Shown: positions 34,896 to 43,037 of the stretch, piece by piece | How positions within the stretch are numbered: position 1 is the stretch's first letter | Layout: the number at the start of each line of letters is the position of its first letter | Assembly: GCA_025363655.1 (NCBI GenBank) | Contig: JANYDK010000026.1 | Coordinates: forward strand, 1 to 64,000 | Length of the DNA stretch: 64,000 nt | Direction: 5' to 3' | Origin: Deltaproteobacteria bacterium | Lineage (GTDB): Bacteria > Myxococcota_A > Polyangia > Polyangiales > JADJMO01 | Program-made: the position numbers and the translations under genes | Notes under the pieces: model-generated | The model's database searches: none | What the model was told of the DNA's origin: nothing | The model's input: only the letters and a program-made list of their open reading frames with translations

Positions 34896-35825
34896 TCAAC
34901 GAGCTCCTCCGCCCGTCGCGAGGCCGCCGCGTCGCGCCTCCTCGAGGATGAAGCTCCACACCGCCGCGATGCGCGGGACCTGCCTCAGCGCTCTGTGACC
35001 CACCAGCCAGAGGGACGTGTGCGGGGTCGGCGAGAGCGATGCGCGGAGCCGCTTCCCGAGCGGCACCGAGACGAGCCGGCGGGCGCTCGCGTGTGCCCGG
35101 GTGAGCAAGAGGACTCCCACGCCGTGCTCGGCGGCGGTGAGCAGCGCGCCGACGCTGTTCGTTCGCAGCACGACCGAGCCGCGCGGCACGTGTTTGTCGA
35201 CCCACCGCGCGTCGGACAAGTGACCGAGCGAAGCATCCCACGCGATCCACGATGCGTCGCCGAGGGCGCGCAGCGTGCCGAGCGAGGATGCGAGCGTTAC
35301 CGACGCGACGATGACGCTCGGCTCCTCCGCGAGCTTCACGCTCACCAGATCGCCGCTCGTCGGACGCACCAGTCGCACTGCGATGTCTGCTTCACGACGC
35401 GCGAGGTCGGCATAGGACACGCTCGCATCGAGCTCGAGGACCAGCGCTGGATACTTCTCGCGAAGTCGTGGCAGCGCCGGTGCGATCAGCGCCTCGGCCA
35501 CCGCCGGTGGCGCCGTGAGCCGCACCGTTCCTTCGAGGCCCGATTCGAAGCCGCTCACCTCGGCCGCGAGCCCGCTCGCAGCCTCCTCCAGGCGCTCGGC
35601 GTGACCGAGCAGGCGCTCTGCCGCGGCGGTAGGCAGGACGCCGTCGGGCGTGCGGTCGAAGAGCCTCGCACCGAGCGCCTCCTCGAGCGCGCCGACCCGA
35701 CGGCCGACCGTCGAGGGGTTCACGCCGAGCCGCGCCGCGGCGGCGGTCAACGTACCCGCGCGCGACAAGGCCAAGAAGACACGTAGATCGTCCCACGAGA
35801 ACGCGTTTTGCAAATATGCGGGCAT
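34896..35825 (-). CDS. LysR-family transcriptional regulator
   Basis: 309 residues, normal length for the family. The N-terminal winged helix (about 8-65) has FLALSRAGTLTAAAARLGVNPSTVGRRVGALEEALGARLFDR, cited in parts here as ARLGVNPSTVGRRVGALE. The rest is the substrate-binding-type effector domain (RLTAPPAVAEALIAPALP, LDASVSYADLARREADIAVR and VLRTNSVGALLTAAEHGVGV). LysR proteins usually control a divergently transcribed gene; here that gene is the epimerase gene 42 bases away. The TTGCAAAT and TTGCAATC motifs near 35809 and 35857 in this interval could be part of the operator. Confidence 0.93.
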   Translation of the reverse strand: MPAYLQNAFSWDDLRVFLALSRAGTLTAAAARLGVNPSTVGRRVGALEEALGARLFDRTPDGVLPTAAAERLLGHAERLEEAASGLAAEVSGFESGLEGTVRLTAPPAVAEALIAPALPRLREKYPALVLELDASVSYADLARREADIAVRLVRPTSGDLVSVKLAEEPSVIVASVTLASSLGTLRALGDASWIAWDASLGHLSDARWVDKHVPRGSVVLRTNSVGALLTAAEHGVGVLLLTRAHASARRLVSVPLGKRLRASLSPTPHTSLWLVGHRALRQVPRIAAVWSFILEEARRGGLATGGGAR

Positions 35826-35867
35826 GCGCGGCGATTTTGCGCGCTGACATGCAGGGTTGCAATCACC

Positions 35868-36842
35868 ATGCTGCTCTTCATGAACGACTCCGAGCTGCAC
35901 GTCGTCGTCGGTGCCGGTCAGGTCGGCGTGCCCCTCGCGGAGCGCCTCGTCGCGCGCGGTCGACGCGTACGGGTCGTGCGGCGCGGAGGGCCCGTGGCAG
36001 GGTTGAACGGCGTCGAGTGGGCGCGTGGTGACATCACCGATCGCGCCTTCGCCGATGCTGCCTTCCGCGGCGCGCGCACCGTCTATCACTGCGCCAACCC
36101 GTCGAACTTTCAGTGGGATGGCACGCTCTTGCCGCTCGCGCGCAGCGTTCGCGACGCGGCGGGTCGCGCCGGAGCACGCCTCGTCGTCCTCGATGCGCTC
36201 TTCATGTACGGACGTCCGCGCGATGGTGTGATGACCGAGGATCATCCGCACGAGCCGTGCAGCCGCAAGGGCGAGCTTCGTGCGCTGCTCGCGCGTGAGC
36301 TCTTCGAGGCGCACCGGCGCGGCGACGTGCACGCGACGGCCGGCTACGCAGGAGACTTCTACGGACCGACCGCGAGCGATCAGGCTCCGATCGTCGGCGC
36401 TACGTTTCTCGCGGGCCTGCGATCGGGCCGGCCGATTCTCGCGCTCGGCAATCCTGATCTGCCGCACGCCTGCACCTATCTTCCGGACGTGGCCGCGGGG
36501 CTCCTGACGCTCGGCGAGAGCGACGTCGCGCTCGGGCGAGCCTGGCACCTGCCGACGTCGTGGAACGGGAGCGTTCGCCAACTGATGCAACGCTTCGCCT
36601 CTGTCGCGAGGCGTCCCCTCCGGCTCTTTCGAACCCCGAAGACGGCGCTGCGCATCGCGGGACTGTTCGACGCGGCGATCCGGGAGGCGATCGAGATGCT
36701 CTATCTCTGGGAGGTGCCGGGTCGACTCGACGACACGCGCTTCGTCGAGACGTTCGGCGTCCGCGCCACGCCGGTCGAGCAGACGATCGTCGCGACGCTC
36801 CGGGCTGCCGGCCTGCTGGCGACCCATGACCGTGTCTTCTGA
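35868..36842 (+). CDS. NAD(P)-dependent epimerase/dehydratase (extended SDR-like)
   Basis: 324 residues. A glycine-rich nucleotide-binding turn near the start (VVVGAGQVGVPLAERLVARG) and the usual ARTVYHCANP and RLVVLDALFMYGRP segments place it in the extended short-chain dehydrogenase group. The canonical YxxxK pair is not obvious; GELRALLARELFEAHRRGDVHATAGYAGDFYG stands where it would be, so it belongs to the atypical group. Later parts (CTYLPDVAAGLLTLGE, HLPTSWNGSVRQLMQRFA) fit sugar-nucleotide- or lactone-reducing epimerases. The ATG at 35868 is used. It probably responds to the divergent LysR regulator. Confidence 0.85.
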   Translation: MLLFMNDSELHVVVGAGQVGVPLAERLVARGRRVRVVRRGGPVAGLNGVEWARGDITDRAFADAAFRGARTVYHCANPSNFQWDGTLLPLARSVRDAAGRAGARLVVLDALFMYGRPRDGVMTEDHPHEPCSRKGELRALLARELFEAHRRGDVHATAGYAGDFYGPTASDQAPIVGATFLAGLRSGRPILALGNPDLPHACTYLPDVAAGLLTLGESDVALGRAWHLPTSWNGSVRQLMQRFASVARRPLRLFRTPKTALRIAGLFDAAIREAIEMLYLWEVPGRLDDTRFVETFGVRATPVEQTIVATLRAAGLLATHDRVF

Positions 36843-36942
36843 AAACATGTGAAACCGTCACCGGCGACGAGCTCAAGTCGAAGTGCGGGCTCCCGACCGA
36901 TATGCGCGCGTGCGATAGGGTTGGTGATCGACGCCATCTTCT

Positions 36943-37854
36943 TCAATGCTCGTGTGCTGAATCGCCACGCGAAAAGGCGTAAATCATCCCCAGCCCAGCC
37001 CGCCAACGATCCTCCTGCGCGGCCGATCGGTAGTCCTGCACGACCGGCAGCGACACGAGCGCGAAGAAGCGAAGCCTCGCCGCCGGTGACCAGACGACGG
37101 TCGGAGAGAGGAGCAGCTCCCATCCGCCACTCGAGTCGATCAGCGTCTTGTCGGCGCGGTCGCGCGCGTGGATCTCGTCGGCGATTCCGAGTTGGAAGCT
37201 CACCATCCGATCTTCCTCGTCGAGTGGCGTGTAGGCGAAGCCGACGCCGACCAGCGCGTTGTTTCCCTTCTTGGCGCCTGCGCCGTCCTCGGTGTTGATT
37301 CGGTAGTAACTGAGCAAGACGGTCGACAGAGACTTCCATTCGAGCCCGGCCATCGCCGCCACGATCCCATTCACCGGTCCGTGGAACGCCGGGTAGTCCT
37401 TGTTGCCCGTGGGCAGCTCGAGCGACGCGCTGAGGAGCACGAAGTTGCCATCCTTGCCGAGCTCGCGCTGCAGTGACGTGAAGTCGAAGCGGTATTGCGT
37501 GCCGACGAGCAGGTTCTCGCGGTGAGAGCATCCCGCGCACGACGACGAAGGTCCGACCTGATTGCCGGACGGCGAGCGCGCCACTTCGTAAGTGAACGGC
37601 TGCACGATCGTGATCCCCCACGGGAGACCGCGAATCGGCGAGAACCCGGCGCTCGTGATGTAGGTCGTCTCGGTCGCGTAGCTCGCGCCGGAGCCGGTGG
37701 CATGAACGTGCGCCTGCCCGCTCGCGAAGGCGGGTGACTCCACGGCCAGCGACGATTGCGGTCCGAAGAGGGCCTCGTGGTGGGCCGCCGCATCGGACGC
37801 CGCGAGGAGCGTTGTCCCGGCGATGGCCGCTTGGACGCGCCGCCTCGTTTTCAC
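36943..37854 (-). CDS. Putative outer-membrane beta-barrel protein
   Basis: About 303 residues. The start is a GTG (VKTRRRVQAAIAGTTLLAASDAAAHH) that gives a signal peptide cleaved near AAAHH. Repeated amphipathic strands ending in aromatic residues (LVGTQYRFDF, FVLLSASLELPTG, TVLLSYYRI, LVGVGFAYTP, MVSFQLGIADEI and LRFFALVSLPV) and a terminal strand WRAGLGMIYAF fit a small beta-barrel of the porin/phenol-degradation transporter type. Two Cys (CAGCSH) are present. No family is certain. An earlier GTG would add an Arg-rich stretch with no signal-like features. It ends 100 bases from the convergent epimerase gene. Confidence 0.7.
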   Translation of the reverse strand: MKTRRRVQAAIAGTTLLAASDAAAHHEALFGPQSSLAVESPAFASGQAHVHATGSGASYATETTYITSAGFSPIRGLPWGITIVQPFTYEVARSPSGNQVGPSSSCAGCSHRENLLVGTQYRFDFTSLQRELGKDGNFVLLSASLELPTGNKDYPAFHGPVNGIVAAMAGLEWKSLSTVLLSYYRINTEDGAGAKKGNNALVGVGFAYTPLDEEDRMVSFQLGIADEIHARDRADKTLIDSSGGWELLLSPTVVWSPAARLRFFALVSLPVVQDYRSAAQEDRWRAGLGMIYAFSRGDSAHEH

Positions 37855-37997
37855 GGGGAGGAGACTACACGACTCGAAGGTCAGCCCAGGTCGGCGTAAA
37901 TCTCGGCCAGTGGAACGCTGATTTCGAGCGAGGGTAGATCGATGACGACGCCGCGACACGACGCCGGTGCCCCTTCGAGCGGCCGAACGGTCGAGGT

Positions 37998-38756
37998 ATG
38001 TTGGTTCCGATGAGCGGTCGCACCTTTGCCATCGGCGACATTCACGGCGAGCTCGATCTCCTCCGCGCGCTGATCGCCAAGCTGCCGTTCGTCGACGCGA
38101 GCGACACGGTCGTATTCCTCGGCGACTACGTCGATCGCGGCCCGAGGTCGCGCGAGGTCGTCGAGGTGGTGCGCGCGCTCGATCGCGACGTCGGGTGCAA
38201 CGTCGTTTGTCTGCGCGGCAACCACGAAGACGCCTGGCTGCGCGTGGTCGACTCGGGCTGGCCGGAGTTCGTGCTTCCTCCGGGCAACGGCTGTCGCAAC
38301 ACGATGCGCTCGTACATCAGCCAAAACGCGTTCGACGAGATGTCGGAGGCGACGTTCGCGTCGCTCTTCGCGGGGAAGTTCTTTCCGCCCGACGTCATCG
38401 CGTGGTTTCGCACGCTCCCGCATTGGTACGAAGACGAGCACGCGATCTACGTACATGCCGGTCTACCGCCGGATGGCAAAGGCGGCTTTCTCCATCCGCG
38501 CGACGCACCCGAGCCGAAGGCGCTCCTCTGGACGCGCTCGACGGACTTCTTCCGCAACCATCGAGGCAAGCGGGTGGTCGTCGGGCACACCGCTACCAAA
38601 GAGCTGCCCCCGGAGCTCTCGTCCTACACGGTCGACGATCCGACCGACCTTTGGGCAGGCCCCGCCGTCTTTGCCATCGACACCGGTGCGGGGAAACGTG
38701 ACGGATTCCTCACCGCGCTCGAGTTGCCCGCGGCGAAGGTCTACGAGTCGCGCTGA
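37998..38756 (+). CDS. Metallophosphoesterase (PPP-type serine/threonine phosphatase-like)
   Basis: 252 residues with the complete calcineurin-like metal site: GDIHGE (residues 13-18), GDYVDRG (about 42-48), GNHED (about 74-78), a His in YVHAGLPP (about 155) and VVGHTATK (about 195). This spacing matches bacterial PrpA/PrpB-type phosphatases that act on phosphoproteins or diadenosine tetraphosphate. The enzyme is soluble and cytoplasmic. The start ATG TTG GTT CCG ATG has an alternative at 38010. It is divergent to the barrel gene, with 143 bases between, and convergent with the next gene. Confidence 0.93.
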   Translation: MLVPMSGRTFAIGDIHGELDLLRALIAKLPFVDASDTVVFLGDYVDRGPRSREVVEVVRALDRDVGCNVVCLRGNHEDAWLRVVDSGWPEFVLPPGNGCRNTMRSYISQNAFDEMSEATFASLFAGKFFPPDVIAWFRTLPHWYEDEHAIYVHAGLPPDGKGGFLHPRDAPEPKALLWTRSTDFFRNHRGKRVVVGHTATKELPPELSSYTVDDPTDLWAGPAVFAIDTGAGKRDGFLTALELPAAKVYESR

Positions 38757-38789
38757 GCAGGGATCGCGGGCCCGAGTAGCTGGTTCGCC

Positions 38790-39767
38790 TCAGTTCGCCG
38801 CGTTCAGCGCCTTGGACGCCTCCGCCTCGCCGACCTCTTCGGGAAGCTCCTTGGCCCACGCGTAGACCTCGACCGACAACCCATCGAGCCGCGAGCGCAC
38901 CTCGCGTTTCATGGCATCGTCGTACGGCCGTCCGCGAAACAGCAGCTCACCACCGACTTCACCGTGCACCCGCTCGGCGGCCTCGACGACGGCAGTGGCA
39001 ATTCGGGCAAAAGGCGCTTGTCCGTGCGAGGGCCAGATTTGCCAATCGCCGTCCGGCCGCACGATGACCTTGGCGAGGCCCTTCTCGTCCTCGGCGCCGA
39101 CGACGTGCATCGCCACCGTGTTGATGACCTCCGCCTTCGCCGCCGACAGATGGGCGTCGAGCACGGCTCGCATCGACTCGACCGACGCCTCCCGCGCAGG
39201 CGCGACGTGGAAGATGAAGAACTCGGAGACGCTGTCGACGCTGCCGAGCGGGTACTCGAGCGCCGCATTCACCCGCGTGTCGAGCGCCTCGATCGCCTTA
39301 CGCCAGACGTCGACGTGGCGTCGGAGATACTCGCCGTCGATCGAGAGCAGCCCGTCGACGTTCGCCGCCGTGACCTCGGCGCCGGAGGCCTCCTCGAAGA
39401 GCCGCGCCTTCAGTTGCTCGGCCATTCGAAGCCCTTGGTCGAACAGGTCGCCGAGGTTCCGGAGAAAGCGATGATGCGTGTAGCTCGTGGAGAGGAGGAT
39501 GAGCCCCTCGTCCTTCCACTCGGCGGCAAACCAGGGATCGCCTTCGGGATGCCGAACCCAATACAGCCTGTCGCTTTGCTTGCTGGCAGGCGCGGTGGCC
39601 AACAGGGCATGAAACTCTTCGAGGGTGATCGGCCCGGTCGGCGCGAGCGGCGCAGGCTTGGCAAATAGCCGAGAAAATAAGCTCGGTTTCTCTGCCACGA
39701 CGACAGGCAGCGGCTCGCGAAGCGCGGCGAACGACGGTGCTCGGCTGAGGTACGAATCGAAAGGCAC
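38790..39767 (-). CDS. Hypothetical protein, unknown family
   Basis: 325 residues, no signal peptide, no membrane segment. It starts MPFDSYLSRAPSFAALREPL and has a basic patch SLFSRLFAKPAPLAP near residue 30. The middle has helical text (GLRMAEQLKARLFEEASGAEV) and the end DGLSVEVYAWAKELPEEVGEAEASKALN. Residues 65-100 include RLYWVRHPEGDPWFAAEWKDEGLILLS, a beta-hairpin-like pattern. I recognise no domain. It sits between the phosphatase (convergent) and the pirin gene (same strand, 54 bases upstream), so it may share a transcript with the pirin gene. Confidence 0.75.
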   Translation of the reverse strand: MPFDSYLSRAPSFAALREPLPVVVAEKPSLFSRLFAKPAPLAPTGPITLEEFHALLATAPASKQSDRLYWVRHPEGDPWFAAEWKDEGLILLSTSYTHHRFLRNLGDLFDQGLRMAEQLKARLFEEASGAEVTAANVDGLLSIDGEYLRRHVDVWRKAIEALDTRVNAALEYPLGSVDSVSEFFIFHVAPAREASVESMRAVLDAHLSAAKAEVINTVAMHVVGAEDEKGLAKVIVRPDGDWQIWPSHGQAPFARIATAVVEAAERVHGEVGGELLFRGRPYDDAMKREVRSRLDGLSVEVYAWAKELPEEVGEAEASKALNAAN

Positions 39768-39821
39768 GCACCCTTTTAGTCGACGTCCGACCGCCGCGCG
39801 ACGGGTACACCATCTCGAGCC

Positions 39822-40586
39822 TCACGGCAGATCGAACACCAGCACTTCGCCCGAGCCATCTCCTTCGATGATCAAAGCGCCGCCGCGATCGTCCGCCGTG
39901 TACGCGGCGTCTCCTGCTTCGAGACGCTTGCCGCCGACCTTCACGCTGCCTTGCGCCACGTGCAGCCAGGCGTGACGGCCAGCGGTGACTTCGAAGACGA
40001 CGCGCTCGCCGGTCGCGAAGACGCCCGCATGCAAGGCGATGTCAGCATGCACCGTCACGCTTCCGGCGCGCCCGTCCTTCGACGCGACGAGCGCGAGCTT
40101 CCCTTGCTTGTCGGCCGGCGCGAAGTTTTTCTGCTCGTATCCGGGCTTGATTCCGCGGGCTGCGGGCTCGATCCAAATCTGGAGGAAGTGGACCGGCTCC
40201 GTCTTCGACGCGTTGTACTCGCTGTGACGCACGCCGGTGCCGGCGCTCATCCGCTGCACGTCGCCCGGCTTGATCTCCGAGCCGGTGCCCATCGAGTCCT
40301 TGTGCGCGAGCGCGCCCTCGAGGACGTAGGAGAGAATCTCCATGTCGCGATGCGGGTGGGTGGGGAAGCCCTTTCCGGGATCGACGCGATCGTCGTTGAT
40401 GACCCGCAGGTTGCGAAAGCCCATCCACGCCGGCGCGTAGTAGTCGGCAAAAGAGAACGTGTGCTGCGAGCGCAGCCAACCGTGATTGGCGACCCCACGC
40501 TCGCCGGAAAGTCGAAACGCAAGTTTGGCTTCGGAGCTCGTCCCGCCAGCCGTCGTGACTCGTTCCTGCGTCGTCGTGTCGTTCAT
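39822..40586 (-). CDS. Pirin-family bicupin (YhhW-like)
   Basis: 254 residues. The N-terminal cupin carries FSFADYYAPAWMGF, GFPTHPHRDMEILSYVLEGAL with the metal-binding His and Glu, and VQRMSAGTGVRHSEYN. The C-terminal cupin (about 165-250) is shorter, with HADIALHAGVFATGERVVFEV. Pirins bind Fe(II) or other metals; YhhW has quercetinase-like dioxygenase activity, and some relatives act as redox-sensing cofactors for regulators. The His in HPHRD and His/Glu of the first cupin are intact. A divergent remnant of a ClC gene begins about 60 bases beyond the start. Confidence 0.93.
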   Translation of the reverse strand: MNDTTTQERVTTAGGTSSEAKLAFRLSGERGVANHGWLRSQHTFSFADYYAPAWMGFRNLRVINDDRVDPGKGFPTHPHRDMEILSYVLEGALAHKDSMGTGSEIKPGDVQRMSAGTGVRHSEYNASKTEPVHFLQIWIEPAARGIKPGYEQKNFAPADKQGKLALVASKDGRAGSVTVHADIALHAGVFATGERVVFEVTAGRHAWLHVAQGSVKVGGKRLEAGDAAYTADDRGGALIIEGDGSGEVLVFDLP

Positions 40587-40647
40587 CGTGACCTCCAGTC
40601 AAGCAAACGTAAGGCCGACGAGCGAGGGAGAAACGCATGCCGACGTG

Positions 40648-41472
40648 ATGGGTACCATCGGCGCAGGTGATAGGTCCGCTCGGCTTGGTCTGCGACGCAT
40701 CGACCTGGAACGAACGCGGAGTCGTGGTGGACCAGCGGTCGCGGGCCCACAGATCGTCGGCTCGATCGTGCGCGCGATCGTGTCACGATTGACGCTCGAA
40801 TTCGAGTCGCTCGCGACTAGACTTCGTCATGCCCAATTCGAGACCACGCGCGAGTCGCTCGGCCTCGTGCCGCTGCTCGGAGGGTGCACCGCCGCCTATC
40901 TCGTGTCCTGTCTCTTGATGAAGAACACGATCATGACCGAGAAGCTCGCCCGTCGCGGAGCGCGAATTCCCAGCGAATATGCCGCCGACTTTCTCGAATC
41001 GGTGCTCGTCCGCCAGGGGATGCACGGCGACGTGATCACGCTCGATGCGAGCGACAACGTCGAGAGCGTGCGGGCGTGGCTCGCGTCGAAGGAAGAGGCA
41101 GCGCAGCACCAAGGCTATCCGGTGATGGCGGGTGACGAGCTCGTCGGCGTGCTCACGCGTCGCGATTTGCTTCGCGAGGACGTCGCGCCCTCGGCGACGA
41201 TGCGCGAATTGGTGAGGCGCCCACCGGTGGTCGCGCGCGAAGGCTGGTCGCTGCGCGAGGTCGCCGATCAGATGGTGCGCGCCAGCGTCGGACGTCTCCC
41301 GGTCGTGAGCGACGCCAATCCGAACCGCCTCGTCGGCATCGTCACGCGCAGCGACCTACTCACGGCGCACAAGGTCCGACTCGACGCCGGCGTCCGGCAG
41401 AGCAGCCCGTCACCGTTGGGAAAGTTCCGATTGGCTCGAATCAAGCGAAAACGCGTGGCAGGGGCGGCTTGA
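40648..41472 (+). pseudogene. Truncated ClC chloride-channel gene: last helix plus two CBS domains
   Basis: Only the C-terminal end of a ClC-type transporter is present. The segment around 40850-40970 reads FETTRESLGLVPLLGGC, CLLMKNTIMTEKLARRG, matching the end of the membrane part. After it come two CBS domains (VESVRAWLASKEEAAQHQGYPVM... as VMAGDELVGVLTRRDLL, then VADQMVRASVGRLPVVSD and LVGIVTRSDLL). The roughly 400 residues of pore-forming helices are missing; the upstream sequence is not ClC-like. The residual frame could start at 40648 or at an internal ATG (40918) and still make a CBS-only protein of about 184 residues. I consider it a deletion remnant. Confidence 0.65.
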
Positions 41473-41501
41473 TCGCGGGATACCGATGACGCGCGTCATC
41501 G

Positions 41502-42752
41502 TCACTCCGTACGCATGCGCCAAAACCCGTCGGTGCTGTTCAGCGAATAGAGCACGTGGTGATCAGGATCGTATTTCAGTGCCCACGAGCGCGCGCTGTC
41601 CGGCTTGGCGAAAGCCGGCGCTGCGAGCTTCGTCCACTTCGTCGGATCTGCCACTGGCGCCGATTGGTACGAAGCGCCACGCGACACGAAGATGATCTTG
41701 CCGTCGCCGGTCACGTTCGATGCGCCCGGCGAGGGGTCGAGCTTCTTCCAAGTCGCGCCATCGGCGCTCGAAAGCAGGTTGAACTCGCCGCCCGTGAACC
41801 ACTTGCCGCCACCGGGGCTGAATCCTGCAGGATCGGCGTACCCGCCGTCGTAGACGTGTTGCCACGAAGCGCCCCCATCGATGGTCCGATACATCCCACC
41901 GAAATACGCGGCCCAGAACCACGTCTTCGAATCGGCCATCCAGTGTCCCGCGCCCTCGCCCGAGCCCGGCGTGCCCTCGAGAATTTTCCAAGTCGCGCCC
42001 GCGTCCATCGTCTCGAGCAGGCAATTCTTCGTCTTCGGGAGACCGCCCGGCCCGGCGCCGATTTCACACTCGAAGTGCGGCGTCACGATCAGGTGCTTGG
42101 GATTCGTCGGATCGATGGAGATTAGGTGCACGAAGCTGCCGAATTGCAGCGCCTTGATGGCGTCGGGGCTTATGAATTCCTCCCAATCGACCCCGCCGTT
42201 GGTCGACTTCCAGGCGATGGAGCCCTTGGGGCTGTACCCGGTATTCGTATAGAGATTCTTCGGTTCCAGCGGATCGATGACGAAGGTCCACTGCCGCCCT
42301 TGATCGAGCATCGCGCCATTTTTGCCGGTGTTCACGTGTTTCCACGTCGCGCCGCAATCGGTCGTTTGATAAATGCCTTGTGCGCTCGTACCGAGATAGA
42401 GCATCGAGCTGTCGAGCGGGTTGATGACGAACGAGTGCACGCCGTAATTCAGCCCCGCGGGGGTATCGAACTTCTCGTCGAGGCTGACCGCCTTGGGAGT
42501 GATTTGCTCCCAGACGCCGACGGCGCCGAGGCTGGTGCATGGGCCAGGGGTGTGCACGGGGGCATCGGGAGTCGGCGGAGCGTCGGCGGGCGTGCTCGTG
42601 TCGGAGCTCGAGTCGGACGCCGTCGTGTCCGCAGCGCCACCGGTGTCGGGGCCTGGGCCCGGTCCACCGCTGTCGGTGACCGCGTCGTCGGCGTGGCCGC
42701 CGCTGCAGGCGAGGAGGAGTAACGCGAGGGGGAGGAGAGTGGATGGGCGCAT
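41502..42752 (-). CDS. Lipoprotein with BNR/sortilin-like beta-propeller repeats
   Basis: 416 residues. The lipoprotein signal ends at Cys16 (LLLLAC), followed by an Asp/Gly/Pro/Thr linker to about residue 70. Then come sialidase-type BNR repeats of the S-x-D-x-G-x-x-W pattern: TTDCGATWKHV, STNGGVDWEEF, MDAGATWKIL, TIDGGASWQHV, SADGATWKKL, together with YLGTSAQGIYQT and WAAYFGGMYRT. This looks like a VPS10/sortilin or BNR-type propeller, often used for binding glycans or proteins. No active-site residues for hydrolysis can be assigned. It is transcribed away from the next gene upstream. Confidence 0.85.
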   Translation of the reverse strand: MRPSTLLPLALLLLACSGGHADDAVTDSGGPGPGPDTGGAADTTASDSSSDTSTPADAPPTPDAPVHTPGPCTSLGAVGVWEQITPKAVSLDEKFDTPAGLNYGVHSFVINPLDSSMLYLGTSAQGIYQTTDCGATWKHVNTGKNGAMLDQGRQWTFVIDPLEPKNLYTNTGYSPKGSIAWKSTNGGVDWEEFISPDAIKALQFGSFVHLISIDPTNPKHLIVTPHFECEIGAGPGGLPKTKNCLLETMDAGATWKILEGTPGSGEGAGHWMADSKTWFWAAYFGGMYRTIDGGASWQHVYDGGYADPAGFSPGGGKWFTGGEFNLLSSADGATWKKLDPSPGASNVTGDGKIIFVSRGASYQSAPVADPTKWTKLAAPAFAKPDSARSWALKYDPDHHVLYSLNSTDGFWRMRTE

Positions 42753-42905
42753 GGGATTCCGAGGCCAGAGCCAGCAATGCGCATGCCTGATTCGCGACGG
42801 GCCCACGCGCACGGATCCAGCCAATTTTGCCGGAATCGCGCGGCGTGTTCCCTGCCGGATGGTTTCAGTGAAACCCGCCGCAACCCCTCCGACCGAGGCC
42901 GCTCG

Positions 42906-43031
42906 TCACTTCTTGCAGGTCGGGCACATCGCCTCGAAGCGCGCCTTCAGCTCGTACTCGGTCGGCATCTTCGGCGGCTTCGCCTTCTGCCCCGTGATCT
43001 TGGCGATCTCCTCGGCGCCGGGATCTTTCAT
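42906..43031 (-). CDS. 41-residue small frame, in frame after the preceding lipoprotein's amber stop
   Basis: The peptide is MKDPGAEEIAKITGQK... with end CPTCKK, encoded almost entirely with G/C-ending codons, so it is under coding selection. It starts two codons (GAA GGG) after the TAG that ends the lipoprotein gene, and in the same frame. There is no spaced ribosome-binding site of its own, because GGAAGGG is directly against the ATG. It is therefore either a separate short protein translated by coupling, the lost C-terminus of the lipoprotein after a nonsense change, or a readthrough extension. The CxxC end could bind metal. Confidence 0.5.
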   Translation of the reverse strand: MKDPGAEEIAKITGQKAKPPKMPTEYELKARFEAMCPTCKK

Positions 43032-43037
43032 CCCTTC

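Noticed and set aside
35826-36848. Longer frame upstream of the LysR start
   Set aside because: Runs opposite the epimerase gene; the true LysR N-terminus with its helix-turn-helix begins at 35825.
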